From Neelides folsomi (lineage: Eukaryota; Arthropoda; Collembola; Neelipleona; Neelidae): a stretch of 64,000 nt of DNA. Where the stretch lies: NCBI GenBank assembly GCA_034687125.1, contig JAQGBZ010000004.1:434001-498000 (forward strand), given 5' to 3'. Below are positions 23,025 through 36,174 of the stretch, one piece after another (the stretch's first letter is position 1; each line of letters begins with the position of its first letter). The notes below the pieces were generated by a model. The model was not told the origin of the DNA and made no database searches. It saw nothing but the letters and a program-made list of their open reading frames with translations. The position numbers were made by a program, and so were the translations under genes.

Positions 23025-25594
23025 TCAAGTTCCAATTCTAGAATATTCTTCCTCTTCTTCAGAATCATCATCTAAAGATCCAATTCGAGCATATCTTCCC
23101 CTCTCATGTTGGCGGACAATTCCTTCCTCGTCAGAATTGAGATCGTCCAGCGTCTCAGGAAGCGTTTTATTCAGAGTTTCAGGTAAAAAGAGATTAAGCA
23201 TTCCAGAGGAAATACTTAAAAATCCAAAGATGGTGAATTGAAGTGAAGGAGAAATCGTGTTCTAAAAAGAAAAATTACATTTGTTGAAAAGAAAACAAGT
23301 CATTAAAATTAAATTAAAACTTTTATATTATTCGTTAAATACAATATAAAAAATTAGTTTGTCTGTTTCGCTGCTGATTGAACTTACAACAACAGAGAAA
23401 AATGGAGCAACAATTCCTCCAATTCTGGCAAAACATGAGCAAAGACCAAGACCGGAATTTCTTATAACTGTCGGAAACAATTCTGTTGTGTGGATGTAAA
23501 TGATGGAGAAACTCGCAGCAATTGACAATTTCCCAAGAAGGGCCAAAATAACAACGATTTGTGGAAGCCCTTGAAGAAATTGGATCAGAAGGCAAGCAAT
23601 AGCTCCAATAATCATAAAGAGTGCAAGTGGCAATCTCCGACCAATCCTTAAAATAAAAGTATTTAAATTAAAATTTTAATAGGATATTAGTTAACTAAAT
23701 AATCATATGATAATATCATATTAAATAATTATATTGTATTGTAATTATATTGTATATTATATCTGTACAATTTCATTTTGGTTCTTACAATTCAATAAAA
23801 ATAGCCGTTATAAAATAGGCAGGTATTTCAACAAGGCCACTGAGCATTGTACTGATATACAAATTGCTTCCTAATTGATCTGAAGCGAGAGTTAATCCAT
23901 AATAAACAGCGCTATTGACGAACCTAATTGAATTAAAATTTGTAATTATACAGAACTAGTAAATATTTATATAAGAAAATTCTCATATATGAAAATTATT
24001 TAGGAATATGAACCATGAATAAATTTGAATTAGCGTATAAGCCAATGATCTCCTGTGACGAAAGATATCTAAAATGCTCCCTTTCTTTGCATTTGGGACA
24101 GGCACAGAAATTTCCAGGTCTGGTGGAAGAAACGTGTTATTCCGTTCAGCTATGACTTTTAAAATGTTTCTGGCTTCTCTGGATCGATCGTGCGTAATTA
24201 ACCATCGGGGAGATTCAGGTATAAATCTGCATTTAATATAATGAGAAAATGAGGAAATTCTTAATTTTTAAAATTAGAAAATTCTTAAATTTTACACAAA
24301 TTAGAGAATACATAAAATGCACAATTACGTGAAAACAACTAAATATAGGAGTCCACTGGATGTTGCAACGAGCGAAAGGAGTCTCCAATTGGGCAAAACC
24401 CATGCAAGAAGAGAATAAACAATTATTCCGACTGAGAAAAATATCTATAAAAGAAATAAGAAATTATATAATATATACTATAGATGGATGCGGTTGAAAC
24501 GATGAAAGAGATGAGAAGAGAAAAACTTATAATATTAGGCAAACCATATAAACATTTCCACACAATCCCCTTTTGGATCCTCCTACAAATTCTGTGGCCA
24601 TGGTCTAAAGATAAAAAATGATTTTTTTTAACAATAATACATAACTGTAATGATGATTGCTCATAAACTTAACATTTAGATTTCAGTAATTTCTGTCTCA
24701 TAACTTAAAAAGAAGAATTTACAAAATGTGCTTACAAAGCTGGCAAGAATGTTCCCTGCGGAAAAGAATCCTGCAGTGAATCTGCAACAAGAATTATATT
24801 GAATAAGTGTAATTTAACTAAATGTATTCAATGTAATTAACTAAACTAATAACTTAATTAACAGACTTAAATGTTTAGTTTGAGTATTGATATTAAGTCT
24901 AACTGACCTCAATGCTAAATAAAGCATGAAGTTGGTGACAAAACTTCCGCTCACTCCACATGTTATCATTCCAATTAGTGTGACCAAGAGCGTTATTCTT
25001 CGACCATAAGCATCCGCAAATGGTCCAATTGACAGAGCACCGGTCATAACACCTAACATGAACAATGACTGGACCATCTTTGCCTTGTACGACTCCGAAC
25101 AAACAAGAGACCACTAGCAGAAAAAACGAAATTATAAACATTCAATATAAATTATTCCCTTTAAATCTTATAACAAAACTTAATAAATTAATGATTTTAA
25201 TTTTATTCAGATTTTTAGCCAAAAATTCTGTTTACCTCTGATATAAACGATTCTGAAGGATGAGCAAAGTCAATTTTAACACAAGCGTTAATGTTGTTAT
25301 TGGGACATTCATTGTCATGAATTGTGTCATCTTTGGTCAAACAGGTAAAATTGGCTGCATGACCTTTAAATAAAATTACATATATTAACTTTGGCTCTAT
25401 TATAAAGTAAATCCCTTCGTGTGTATTTAAAGATCTAAATATTAAGATAGTTAAATGTTTTAATAATTACCAGTAAACACAACTTGAAGAAGATGAAAAG
25501 GGGCGTAAAAGTTGAATAGCGATAGTGCGAAAAAATATATTTTTTGCTGAAATCCAAATTCTCCAATTTGAACATAAACTTCGTCAATGTCCAT
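23025..25594 (-). CDS. SLC22-family organic cation transporter-like carrier
   Basis: Ten exons (25594-25471, 25363-25236, 25113-24908, 24781-24736, 24604-24545, 24444-24329, 24226-24014, 23923-23789, 23646-23388, 23261-23025) give 507 residues. The layout is that of a major-facilitator organic-ion transporter: one N-terminal membrane helix, a large extracellular loop with cysteines and N-glycosylation sites (residues 43-90), then eleven further helices. Family marks are IGPFADAYGRR (the GxxxDxxGRR loop 2-3 motif), EFVGGSKRGLCGNVYM before helix 5, FIPESPRWL, LSGLVEIPAYF, ELFPTVIRNSGLG, and GGIVAPF. The C-terminus is acidic (LDDDSEEEEEYSRIG). It should move small organic ions across the plasma membrane; substrate unknown. 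Two introns use inferred GTT donors (24544, 24013) and one GTC (24907). Confidence 0.9.
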
Positions 25595-26105
25595 TGAAAA
25601 TTATTTAATATGTATTTATTAAGTTAAATCTATCATGTAAATGTCATGTTGAGTTCAAGGAGTTCTTAACTTAATGTTAGATTAAGTTTAAATCTGATTC
25701 ATAACCTTAAAATTTTCCTTTACAGTATTGGGTTAAATAACTTAAATAGAATAGAATTCGTCGAAAGATTATTGATCAAACATTGATAATTTCGAGTTAA
25801 TTATATTTACCATATTATCACAATGAGCATAAGTAAATAAAGATTTGGCCCAGTTAGTTTAATTATGACAATGAACTCTGCAGTAAGTTAATTGAATTTA
25901 GAACGAACCCCATTGAACTTAAATGTTAAAGAGAGCAAAAAGAGAGAGTAAAACTAGTGAAACTAAATCCTGGTTCAATTCATATATCCCACATAAAACA
26001 TTCCTCTCTGAAGTTTCGAATTGTAGCAAGTCATCAAAATCCCTTTCTGCAATTTCAATTTCCTTTTCACATTTTCGGTCTTAGGTCGTAAGGTCAATTT
26101 ACAAG
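25595..26105. promoter_or_regulatory. Divergent region between the SLC22-like and PSMD12 genes
   Basis: This 511-bp region separates two outward-facing start codons and must hold both promoters. I see no TATA box I would trust and no open frame. Confidence 0.45.
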
Positions 26106-28359
26106 ATGTCAATGGACAAAGACAACATTCCCCTGACGGGGCCGACAGAGTCGGTGAAGATGGAAATCGATTACTCGGCTGAATGTGATGTGACAATTCC
26201 AAAAGCCGAAGAGACAGCTCAGAGTGGAAAATTGGTCGAAGCCATTGACATTCTTTTGGCACTTGAAAAGCAAACGAGAACGGTACAATTAAAATAAATT
26301 TAATTATAAATTATAATTATGAAATGTCCGGGCTAATTTAATTATTTGGACAGGGCGGAGATATGATTTCTACCGGGAGGGTTCTTGTCACAATTGTGCA
26401 GCTTTGCTTCAAAGCTAAGGATTGGCCGGCTTTAAAAGATAATGTCAATTTGCTTGCAAGACGAAGAGGTCAACTTAAACAAGCTGTTGTTAAAATGGTC
26501 CAAGAGGTTTGTCTCTACATTGATGAATTACCAACGAAGGATTTGAAATACGACATGATTGATACTTTACGGAGTGTCACTGAAGGAAAAGTAAGACAAT
26601 AAAAATTCAACTTTTAAATAATAGAAATGTTAATTATTAATTACTTAATTTAAATATATTAAACGGAAGTTAATGTTGAATTTTTTTATTATTTTAATAG
26701 ATTTACGTTGAATGTGAAAGAGCCCGGCTTACATACAAACTTGCAAAAATGAGAGAAGAAGAAGGTGCCATTGCATTGGCCGCTGATATTCTCCAAGAAC
26801 TCCAAGTTGAGACCTACGGGTCAATGGAAAAGAAAGAAAAGGTAAATTGGTTAAAGATTAAGTATATTAGATCAATTTTTAAATGAGTATAATAAATAAA
26901 TTGTGTTTTCAATTTGATTAGTTTTTATTAAAGTTTAGTTTAGTTTTTTTAAAGAACGATTCTCAATTAAATACTTAAATTTATTTATATTTTAATTCAA
27001 GGTGGAGCTTATTCTCGAACAGATGCGATATTGTTTGGCGAAGAATGATTACATTCGAACTCAAATCATTTCGAAAAAGATCAACGTCAAATTTTATGAG
27101 GATGAAGCACAGCAAGAATTGAAGCTCAAATACTACGAGTAAGCCAGTTCAGATTTTTATAATTTTCTATAACTTGATTGTATTTTAAAATATTATTTAG
27201 CTGAAACGATTTATTATTGAGTGTTTAACTTTTTAGTCTTATGATCAAATTGGATCAACATGAAGGTTCATATTTATCCATTTGCCGTCACATCCGGGCT
27301 ATTATCAACACCCCTTGCATTCAAGAAAATGAAGCGAAGAAAAAGGAAAATTACCGTGCAGCAATTCTTTACTTAATTTTGAGCCCCTACAACAACGAGC
27401 AGTTCGATCTTCTTCATCGAATGTTGGAAGAAAAAGCACTTGAATCTATTGTTGAATACAAGTAATTAAAATAAATCTAATTGGTTATATTTACAATTAA
27501 GCACAACTAAACTTTAATATTTTCTTATATTATCTACACATTTAATTTAACCGATTGAATTGAAATTGAATTGAATTGTTATTTAACAAAAATATGTTTT
27601 AAGGACTCTCCTGGGATTGTTCAAGAATCAAGAATTGATCAACTGGAAAAACCTTTGCAAGACTTACGAGGCCAGATTGAGAAGCAACGAGCAAACTGTA
27701 TTCGAGAATAGCGAGTTGGGCCTTAAACGCTGGAAGCATTTAAAGGATAGAGTTGTTGAGCACGTAAGTTGATTTTTAATATTTCCATATAATTAACTAC
27801 CATTATGGCTACCATTTTGTATTTGTATTACATATTGTATCATTAAATACGTTGAGCCTTTTGCTAATTATAATTTTCTTAAATAGAACATCAGAATAAT
27901 GGCCAAGTACTACACCAAAGTGTCATTGAGAAGAATGTCTCAACTTTTGGATTTGGAACAGGATGTAAGTTAATTTCGATAATAATTATAAAGCTAGAGA
28001 CTGTAGAGACTGTATTTAATTATTAATGAGGAAAAGTTAATTAATTAGAATTGATTTAATTATAGGAAGTTGAGAAAGTTCTTTGTGACATGATTGTTGC
28101 CGGGACCATTTGCGGGAAGGCGGATCGTGTTGCAGGAATCGTCTCCTTCCAATCAGCCAAAGATCCCAGTGAAAGGCTGAACGATTGGTCTCAAGACCTC
28201 AACAACCTCATGTCACTCCTCACTCGAACCACCCATTTGATCAATAAGGAAGAAATGGTCCACAAACATCTCTTAGGTCCCAGTGAGGATGTCAAAGAGA
28301 CGCCATCAACCTCCGAAACAATCAAGGAGTTGAGTACACCAATGGAAGTCGAAGGCTAA
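26106..28359 (+). CDS. PSMD12: 26S proteasome non-ATPase regulatory subunit 12 (Rpn5)
   Basis: Eight exons (26106-26282, 26354-26590, 26701-26841, 27002-27138, 27237-27461, 27604-27763, 27887-27964, 28066-28359) give 482 residues (human 456). Rpn5 is a scaffold subunit of the proteasome lid. The sequence shows the family's helical repeats in order: [25 protein letters not shown], then [74 protein letters not shown], and [19 protein letters not shown]. The C-terminal PCI domain covers roughly residues 300-440 ([55 protein letters not shown]). An extra C-terminal tail ([25 protein letters not shown]) explains part of the greater length. All donors are consensus-like. Poly(A) signals AATAAA overlap at 28558-28567. 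Confidence 0.96.
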
Positions 28360-28567
28360 GACTTTTCTATCTCACTCAAGTTTATAATAATTACTAATTT
28401 TTATATTAAATATTTAAATTAACAAATCTATTTAATCCATTAAAACAAAACAAGGTGAAAATTGTATGTATAGTTAGCCATCCTAAAGTTCATCATCTGT
28501 GCATATATATGTAATATATTGATAATTGTAAAAACTAATTGGACATTGATTGGGAATAATAAATAAA

Positions 28568-29318
28568 GATTTATAAATATGAACTTTTAATTCTTACGTA
28601 TAAGGTGATTAAAATAAGGTAATTAACTTAACTTGGTTAAAATAAGTTAATTAAATTAACAAAATAATTAATTTGGAAGTTTAATTAAGATAACCAGTCC
28701 GATTTAGGTAAAACGGTGTGTTTTATAATGAAGTTGAAAGTTGAGAGAACAGAAGTGGCAATTCCCAGGATTCACGCTGTTTTCATTACTTTAAAATTCG
28801 GCTTAATTTGAGGGAAGATGTTGGAGGATATTAGTCGTTGTGATAATGTTAATGGACTCAACACGAGAGTTTTAGAGGTTGTAAAAGAAGTGAACCTATA
28901 ATGTTAATTATGAGTTAGTTGAAAGAGGATTAAAAAGAGGAAAAATCATTCCTTTGAGAGCTTTTAAAAGAGTGAGAGAACTTTTCCCTTTCAAACACTC
29001 TCCAAATCACATATGAAAAAACTATCCTTTGGTTAGGGTTATACGCACAGGAGATTCTCTACAAGAGATTCTACAGTGGAGAAGATTATATAAAACTGTG
29101 TGGTTTAATACGAAAGAGATCTCCACACTTTCAAGTAGAGCTCTGACTCAATGTGAGAGAGAATCCCATAAAAGAGATCCAAAGTTTTAACTGTTAATTA
29201 CAAAGTAAAAGTTGATGTGGTAAGTTGGCCAAAGTGTTAAACCATTTCCACTTCAATTCTATGCATCTTATAACTACGTTTAAAACAAAATGTTCAATAA
29301 TTAACTAGATATTATATC
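28568..29318. other. Gene-free stretch after PSMD12
   Basis: No gene. AT-rich at first, then (28,900-29,170) purine-rich with many GAGA-type runs (gttgagagaac, tgagagcttttaaaagag). Confidence 0.4.
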
Positions 29319-29422
29319 TACAGAGTGAGTCAAAAATTCCTTTCTTTTTTATGCGATTAGAATTATGCGATTATTGCGAAATTTTTTATTCGAAAAAGAA
29401 AGCAAATTTTGGTCACCCTGTA
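29319..29422. mobile_element. Hairpin MITE, TACAG-end family, copy 1
   Basis: About 104 bp bounded by TACAGAGTGAGTCAAAAATT and the inverted TTTTGGTCACCCTGTA. Arms pair over some 30 bp with mismatches (CCTTTCTTTTTTATGCG against a TTTCTTTTTCGAATAA counterpart). Flanking TA dinucleotides fit a TA target duplication as made by Tc1/mariner-type elements. No coding capacity. Confidence 0.7.
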
Positions 29423-31673
29423 CAATAGAAGTAAAATAAATAGAAAGTGAAAATTGTTATTTAGCAATTTTCTCCAAGATTTATGATTTTAAGTGGTTAT
29501 ATAGTTTTATTTAAATAATTAAATAATTAAGTTTAAAATAACTAATTAAGGCTTGATGGCATACTGATACACATAAAAGCAATTTAATTTAATTATGGGC
29601 CTTAACTTAGCATATAAGACTTAGCATTATAAAGATAACTTGTTATATAATTAAAGTTGGTCTTAAACCGTTAGGAGCGGATTACCCTCCGAGTGGCTCT
29701 GAGAAAGAGCTTTTAAAGAATTTAAGAATAATCTCAATTTTGTGAAGTGGGAACCTTTAGTGAGGTAATTTAGTGATCATGTGGAGGAGAGAAGAAGAAG
29801 AAGATTCCGGAGATGAAGAAATCCATAAATATTTAGTCCCATTCCAATTTCCTCCATCTGCACATTATGATAATATAATGGGGGTTGATAAGGAACCTCT
29901 TTCCCCAAACCCTCTTTTTCACATCACAATTATCTCTATAGGAAACTATAGAACTGATGAGGTTTTTGGCCATTGTAAATTACATACCCTGCAGCTCTCC
30001 TTTAGTTCAAATAGCTCGATGACAAAGATATGAAAGCATTCCTTTATGGCACACATTGAATAAAATTAGACTTCATTCCAACCATGAGCTTTTATTCACC
30101 ATGTGCGAATTTATTACAATTTTTGCACATCATTTTATTCAATATTGGAAATATGAACACATGAATTCAATAAATCATTCAAAAAAATTTTAATGTAAAT
30201 ATTTGCAAATTTTAACTTTAAATGACTTAAGTTTAAATGACAGTTAAGTTTAAAATTAGTGTTAAATGAGTGTTAACTTTAAAATAATTAACAGTTCAAC
30301 ACCTTTAATGTAACTTATATATACAGATAGGTATTTGTAAAAGTTAAGTTTTAAGAGTAAATTGTAATTACTTGGAAAGGTCTTTTGAGCCTTTGGATGT
30401 AAAAGTTAAGTTTTGGTAAAGTTGAATTTTGTTTAAGTAAAGTCATTTGGGGTTTGTTTGATCGAGTGAAGGGATCTGGTTGGTTTTTGAGCTGGTGAAA
30501 GGAAGTTGGGTGAACAATAATTAAAAGAAGATGAGGGGCCTCCTGGTGAAATAATTATTCATGTTAAATCCATTCGTTTACTGTACATTTATAAGGGCGG
30601 AGATGGGGAAGGGCCGGCGAAGATAAACTACAAAGAAAAGTTTGAAACTTGACGAGTGGCCTCGTAAAGTGGAATGATAATATAAAATGGAGATCAAATT
30701 AAGATCACGAGATGAACTCATGAAAACTTTATCTCTACTTTTGTTCAAATTCATAAATGAAATTTACATTCACAAACACCAGAAATCCATAAAGGTAGTG
30801 AAACATTACACACACTGTATATCTGTACATATATCATCACACTATTTATTATATTATTACCTAACTATACATACATTATATTTAAATTGGTTCAATATTC
30901 CTATCATTGGAATCAATTGTATTAACAATAGTATTACAATAGTTTGTTAACATTCAAGTTTAAATTCTTAATTATGAAGATTCTGTGATTGTGAAGATTT
31001 TTCTAATTTTGATCCATTTAGTATTAGACTGAATATTTAATGATATTTGGGCCATATTTACATTTACAAATTCTCCCCCTTTTTTCTCTTCTACAAATGA
31101 GTTGATGAATTAATGAGGAAAGAAGGGAATCTATGTTTTGATAAGAAGTTAACCACTTTTGTAATTCAGGACCAACAGTATCTAAACTTTCCTGCCTGAG
31201 CGATGTTCCATTGAGTTGTGAGTGTTTTCCCTTAGCAATTCCCTTTATTCCCCTTTCTCATAAAATGTGGCTCATGGAGTTGATATTGCAAAGGATGAGA
31301 GATGAACCCACGGTTCCTTCACTTTTAATTGCTCACTTCAATCCCAGGAAATCCCGAAACTCCTCATTTTACATTCACCCATTAGCGAAGATTTCCCTTC
31401 TTATGGGACTCACAACCTTAATGTACGCGCGGAGGGGAAAGTTATGTTGACATAAGGGGAGAAACAAATCTTTGCGCGGAAGCGAGTAAATTAATATCGC
31501 TAATAAATATTCAACATTTTCTTCCCCTCCAAATCTTCACAAAATTATCGATGAGACAATTTGTTTATCTCCAAATTCACATAATCCAGAATAATCCTCA
31601 AAGACATCAAACCTCCTTTGTTCACAATATTACAACATTGTTACTAAAACCTCTTTTAACTGTATCTAAAACG
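29423..31673. other. Gene-free stretch
   Basis: No gene or RNA recognised. At 30,190-30,440 there are many loosely repeated AAGTTTAA/AAGTTAAG words. The segment 31,180-31,480 is richer in GC but has only short unsupported frames. Confidence 0.4.
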
Positions 31674-31769
31674 AAGCCATTTAAAACCTTCATTTAAAGC
31701 CAAGCCATTTAAAACCGTCATTTAAAGCCAAGCCATTTAAAATCGTCATTTAAAACCAAGCCATTTAAC
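31674..31769 (+). repeat. 28-bp tandem repeat, about 3.4 copies
   Basis: Units start at 31674, 31702, 31730 and 31758 and read AAGCCATTTAAAACC(G/T)TCAT followed by TTAAAGCC. A degenerate extra GAAGCCATTT lies at about 31790. Confidence 0.85.
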
Positions 31770-32311
31770 ACAAAGTCAATGAAGCCATTTTAAATATGTA
31801 GGCAGTGATGATAAATTCTGTAATGATAAATTTTGTAATAATAATTTCTGCAATAATAATTTCTACAAATGCGGAATTTGAAAATTTTGTTCATTTTATT
31901 TATAAAACATTATAATATTTCATTGTTAACACAAATCATCTAGATACGTTAGGTTCAGCTGCGTGTATTGAAGATGTTCCAACATTTGAGATAAAAGTTA
32001 TCTCTCCACACTTTCCCATCCTCGAACATTATCCCAATATTATTGCAAGCATTGTGGGCTAAGTGTTGGATCTCTCCCTTTTCTCCCTATAGTCAACAAA
32101 CGGACGGAGTTGTGCAAACATTCCATATGATGATTACACCAAAGGGTAAATTTCTCCGATCCTGTCCCACTCTTCATCTCATCTCTCATCTGATAAGGAA
32201 AGAGACGGAAATGCGATCTTCCCAAGGGACCTTCTTCGAGATCAAATACCTACATATACCTATATGTATCATACATAAATATCCTTATTATATATAATAT
32301 ACTTCCTTATG

Positions 32312-32312
<1 letters not shown>

Positions 32313-32350
<38 letters not shown>

Positions 32351-32368
32351 TATATATTATATATATAT
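32313..32368. repeat. TA microsatellite
   Basis: Uninterrupted TA run followed by TATTATATAT variants. Likely polymorphic in length. Confidence 0.9.
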
Positions 32369-33724
32369 CCTTATGTACAGAGAAGCGAGAATATTTTAAC
32401 GTCTTTCCACCATGTTGATGTCCATGCATTCAAAAATCCATTATAGAAATAGTATACTCAGACATAGCACGACTTATACGAGGTTGTGACATTGACAATA
32501 AAAAAAGGATATTTTGGTGAGTCTTCCAAAGGCTGGTGTTTGCGGACCGACGGAGAGAAGTCGGAGGGATTCCTTTTTGGACAGGGCTTGTTGTATCTAA
32601 TAACATCAAAGAGAATATTGTCGTTGACTCCAAGTCCCACAGGAGGGAAAGGACTGAGGATTCCAATGTCAATTCCAAAGGGACCTCATCTAAATATGGA
32701 AACATGAACATGAACGTCAACCCTTAATGTACTGTAATGTTTTCCCTGTTTGAGACCCATTATGCCACATTATATTATCCCCCTCAGACTCTTATTTTCT
32801 CCCTACTATCTTTATATAATATACAATATATGTATAATATCCATAGATCTCAAAACTCTCTCAAAAGCACAAAACTCTTCTTCCACAATTTATACATACT
32901 TTCTCTTCAAATGCAAATTCTCCCCCGATTCCGGATTTCTCCATGTGGGAATTAGAAGCGGAAGTGCATTGTCCCACTAACTACATACAAGAATACAGAA
33001 TATGTATATCAACATAGAATATTACAGATACTAATATTATACAATACAGATTTCTATGTGTATCATACATTGAGTAGAATGTATAGAATATATAAATTAT
33101 ATGTATATAGGATATGTATGGTACATAAGATGTAAGGACAAGGAGTGAAAGTGTAAATTGAGTCTTGGAAGGAAGTTGTGAGAAATATTCTGATTCTCCT
33201 CCTCATTCATGTTGTTGGGCGAAAAGAGCTGTTGTACAATGGGACCTTGAATTACGACTTTAAGGGAGGGCTTGGAACGACTTGGGGAGGTTTCCACACT
33301 GCATGATGATGAGAGATGGGGAGATGAGTGAGATCACTGTGAGATGAGGGTGGAAGAGAGAAAAGATCTTGGAAGAATATTTCCAGTCTCAGCTGCACCA
33401 AACTCCTGTGTCGAGTTGATTAAAATTTAAAGGAAGATTCTTCATTTCAGATCCTCAGCTTCCCACGTACCAACCAGATCCACAAAAGAAAATAAATGGA
33501 ATAATCTTTTTTTTATTTTCATTTCACAAAAAAAATGATTTAAGTTTCGCTCTCCTTTTGCTCTTTCTTTCCATTTAATGTTAGTCAGAGAAAGCGAGTC
33601 GTTTAAATTATATTGCCTTAATTATATGAGCAGCTTGTATAATTACGAACACATGTCTTTTGACAATTATTTCCATAATACAACAAAGATATACATTAAA
33701 CTTTTACATATACCATATATGTAA
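32369..33724. other. Gene-free stretch
   Basis: Frames of 60-96 codons overlap on both strands at 32,430-32,730, but they read as shadows of each other with no family motif. Nothing else seen. Confidence 0.4.
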
Positions 33725-33804
33725 TACAGAGTGGGCCATAATTTGCATTCTTTTTTAAATAAACAATCTTATAAAAAAGAAAGCAATTTATGGCCCACCC
33801 TGTA
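33725..33804. mobile_element. Hairpin MITE, TACAG-end family, copy 2
   Basis: 80 bp. The left end TACAGAGTGGGCCATAA and right end TTATGGCCCACCCTGTA are inverted repeats with one mismatch over 17 bp; pairing continues inward through TTCTTTTTTA. A TA is present at each end. No coding capacity. Confidence 0.85.
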
Positions 33805-35238
33805 CATTAAACTTTTATATAATTTTGTTAAACTTTTATAATCAAAAGCATGTAAAAATACATGTTAAAGCATGTATTTTTAAATTTGTTTTGTTGTACT
33901 ATATTCTGAATAATTTAAATTTAAGTTTTGAATATCATCCTAAGATTATTAATTTTACTTTTTTGGCTATGAAATATGTGATAAGATTCAATTTCACCAT
34001 CATTATCTTAAATGAGAAGAAAGGAGAGTTGTATTATTAAAATAATAAACTTTGTCAAGAGAGAAAAAGGTAAAAGTTGGGATTGAAGTCTTGTGAAGGT
34101 AAAATGAAGAAGGACGTGCTCAATCAGGTCCTGATTCAATTTCATCTTTTTGTGTAACTCTTTTCTGCCCCCGAATATCGTTTGAGCTTCTCTCTCTTTC
34201 TCTTTGTCCTTTGAAGTTTAAGAGAATTAAAGGGATGTTAAATGGGCCAAAGTTGTCGTTGAAAGTGAAAGAAGAAGACAAAAGAGGAGGAAGTTGATCA
34301 AGTGCACTTCACTCGTCCTCGTCCCAACAAGTCTGGTTCTTCATTCTCGAGTTTTCTTCGATAATTATTATCTCGACCTAATCTCATCTCCTCATTACTA
34401 GTCTTTTTCCAAGAGCCCCTCGACCCATCCACTCCGACGAATATCAAGAGCCAAGAAACTCTTCAACCACTCTTTTGTTGATGAAAAGAAACTCGTTTGC
34501 GAAATTCAATATTCTTTCTCAGTTTCTCAGTTTTCTTCTCCCAACGATTCAAACTGAAGCTCCAAACAAATGTAAAAAGATTCAAAACATTTCTTAGCTC
34601 TCTGACTTTTCCCGATTTAAGTCGAATCTTTTTCCTTTCGGGATCGCGATCCAAATTGGTTAAATTTTAATTTTTTCCATTCCATAGATAACTCGGATGG
34701 AAGTTTTAAATTAAATTGTTGGCTCTAAAAGCAATATTTAACGGCTCTTTCTTTTTTTACAGTTTCTTTGTACAGATATATATTTATTACATAGATTTTT
34801 CTATATATTGTATATATTTTGTATATTGGTATATTAGTGTATATTGGTGCCCATTCCAGATACGCACTCTGAATATTTTCGTTTTTGTTGAAATCTACCC
34901 AAAAGGAGGAAGAGGAAATGGAGGTTAATTCTTTCAATTATTTAGCGCCTTTTCTTCCTCCACCATGTAAATTGTAATTCTGGTGAGATTGGATATCCTT
35001 AATAAGCTTTAAAGGGATAAACATAACCGTTAAAACCAGCGGGCCAACAACACACACCTCCCATACGATGCATCGGGTGTATTACGCACTTAATTTTTAT
35101 TATTCAGATATGAGAAGGACTCATCTCGAAACTCGCATGAACATCAACCCTTTTTTATTCCAACCATTATGAGCTCTTTTCTTCATTGTGGAAGGTTAAA
35201 AGTTTAAAAGAGAAAACTCCGCTTGACAACTCAGTTAA
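33805..35238. other. Gene-free stretch
   Basis: No gene recognised. Polypyrimidine and polypurine stretches around 34,170-34,540. Confidence 0.4.
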
Positions 35239-35320
35239 ACTTAAACTCGTTAAAATCCTTAAACTTATTTAAAATCTTTAAACTCTGTTAAAATCCTTAA
35301 ACTTAGTTAAAATCCTTAAA
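35239..35320. repeat. Imperfect tandem repeat, about 24-bp unit
   Basis: Three to four copies of a unit built on GTTAAAATCCTTAAACTTA/TCT. Degenerate. Confidence 0.7.
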
Positions 35321-35756
35321 TGTAAGTTTAACCTAGCTACTAACATTAAGTATTTCGCTATGTTGATTCCATTTTGTTCAAAATGAACTTTTGGGAAGAT
35401 GAAATGAAGATGAATGAATTTACATGATGGATAAATTCGACTCATTTTGTCCTTTAGCCATCGAGGAAATGAACTAAAGCTTTTAGTCTAAAGACATCCT
35501 CTTTACATTATCTATGCATATAGTTATTTACATATTCACACTCGTCTTACTCACCTCGCTGGCTCCGGCTCATCTCCCAATTATTTATTTAACTCCACTT
35601 AATTAAGTTATTTCTATGCAAAGCAAGTGAATTATTTATTTATCTCCAAACCACTCTCCCAATGAACACAGGGGTGGCATTTACCCAAAATTTCACATCC
35701 CCCTCTCATCATTTTTATTAGTCAAATGGATCTAAAATGAAGTAAAATGAACCAGC

Positions 35757-36174
35757 GTTATCGTTTTCTGGCTGGGATTTCCGGCAAATTCTGGAAGTTG
35801 CCGGAACGGCAACTACCCGTGTACTTGGAAGATATAAATTACCGTAGTTACCGGGTGCCGTAACGGCAATTACCGGGTGCCGTCACGGTAACTACCGTCA
35901 AACATTTAGGCAAATGCCGCCACGGTAGCTGCCGCAACGGCACTAGGTAGTTACCTTAATGGCAACTACCACGATTCGATTTATTTCATTTATATTATGT
36001 TTGGTTAGGTTAGGTTAGGTAAAAAGAACTAAAGTCGTAATTCCCATCAATACTAACCTAACCTATCCTAAATTAATTATAAGCAAATAAAATTGAATAA
36101 CTTTAATACTGAAGACAGATGCCGTCACGCCAACTACCTAAATTTGCCGGAAATCCCAGCCAGAAAACGATAAC
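35757..36174. mobile_element. 418-bp foldback element with 34-bp terminal inverted repeats
   Basis: The left end starts GTTATCGTTTTCTGGCTGGG and continues to 35790; the right end (36141-36174) is its inverted repeat almost base for base. Inside, the motif GCCGTAACGGCAATTACC and variants recur in both orientations (35,800-35,970), strikingly GC-rich for this region. At 36003-36020 is three units of GGTTA and at 36053-36070 the inverted ACCTAACCTA. No open frame of note, so non-autonomous. I could not find a clear target-site duplication and do not assign a superfamily. Confidence 0.85.
36003..36020 (+). repeat. (TTAGG)n telomere-like tract inside the foldback element
   Basis: GGTTAGGTTAGGTTAGGT, three full units, opposed by ACCTAACCTATCC at 36058-36070. 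TTAGG is the common arthropod telomere repeat. Confidence 0.8.
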
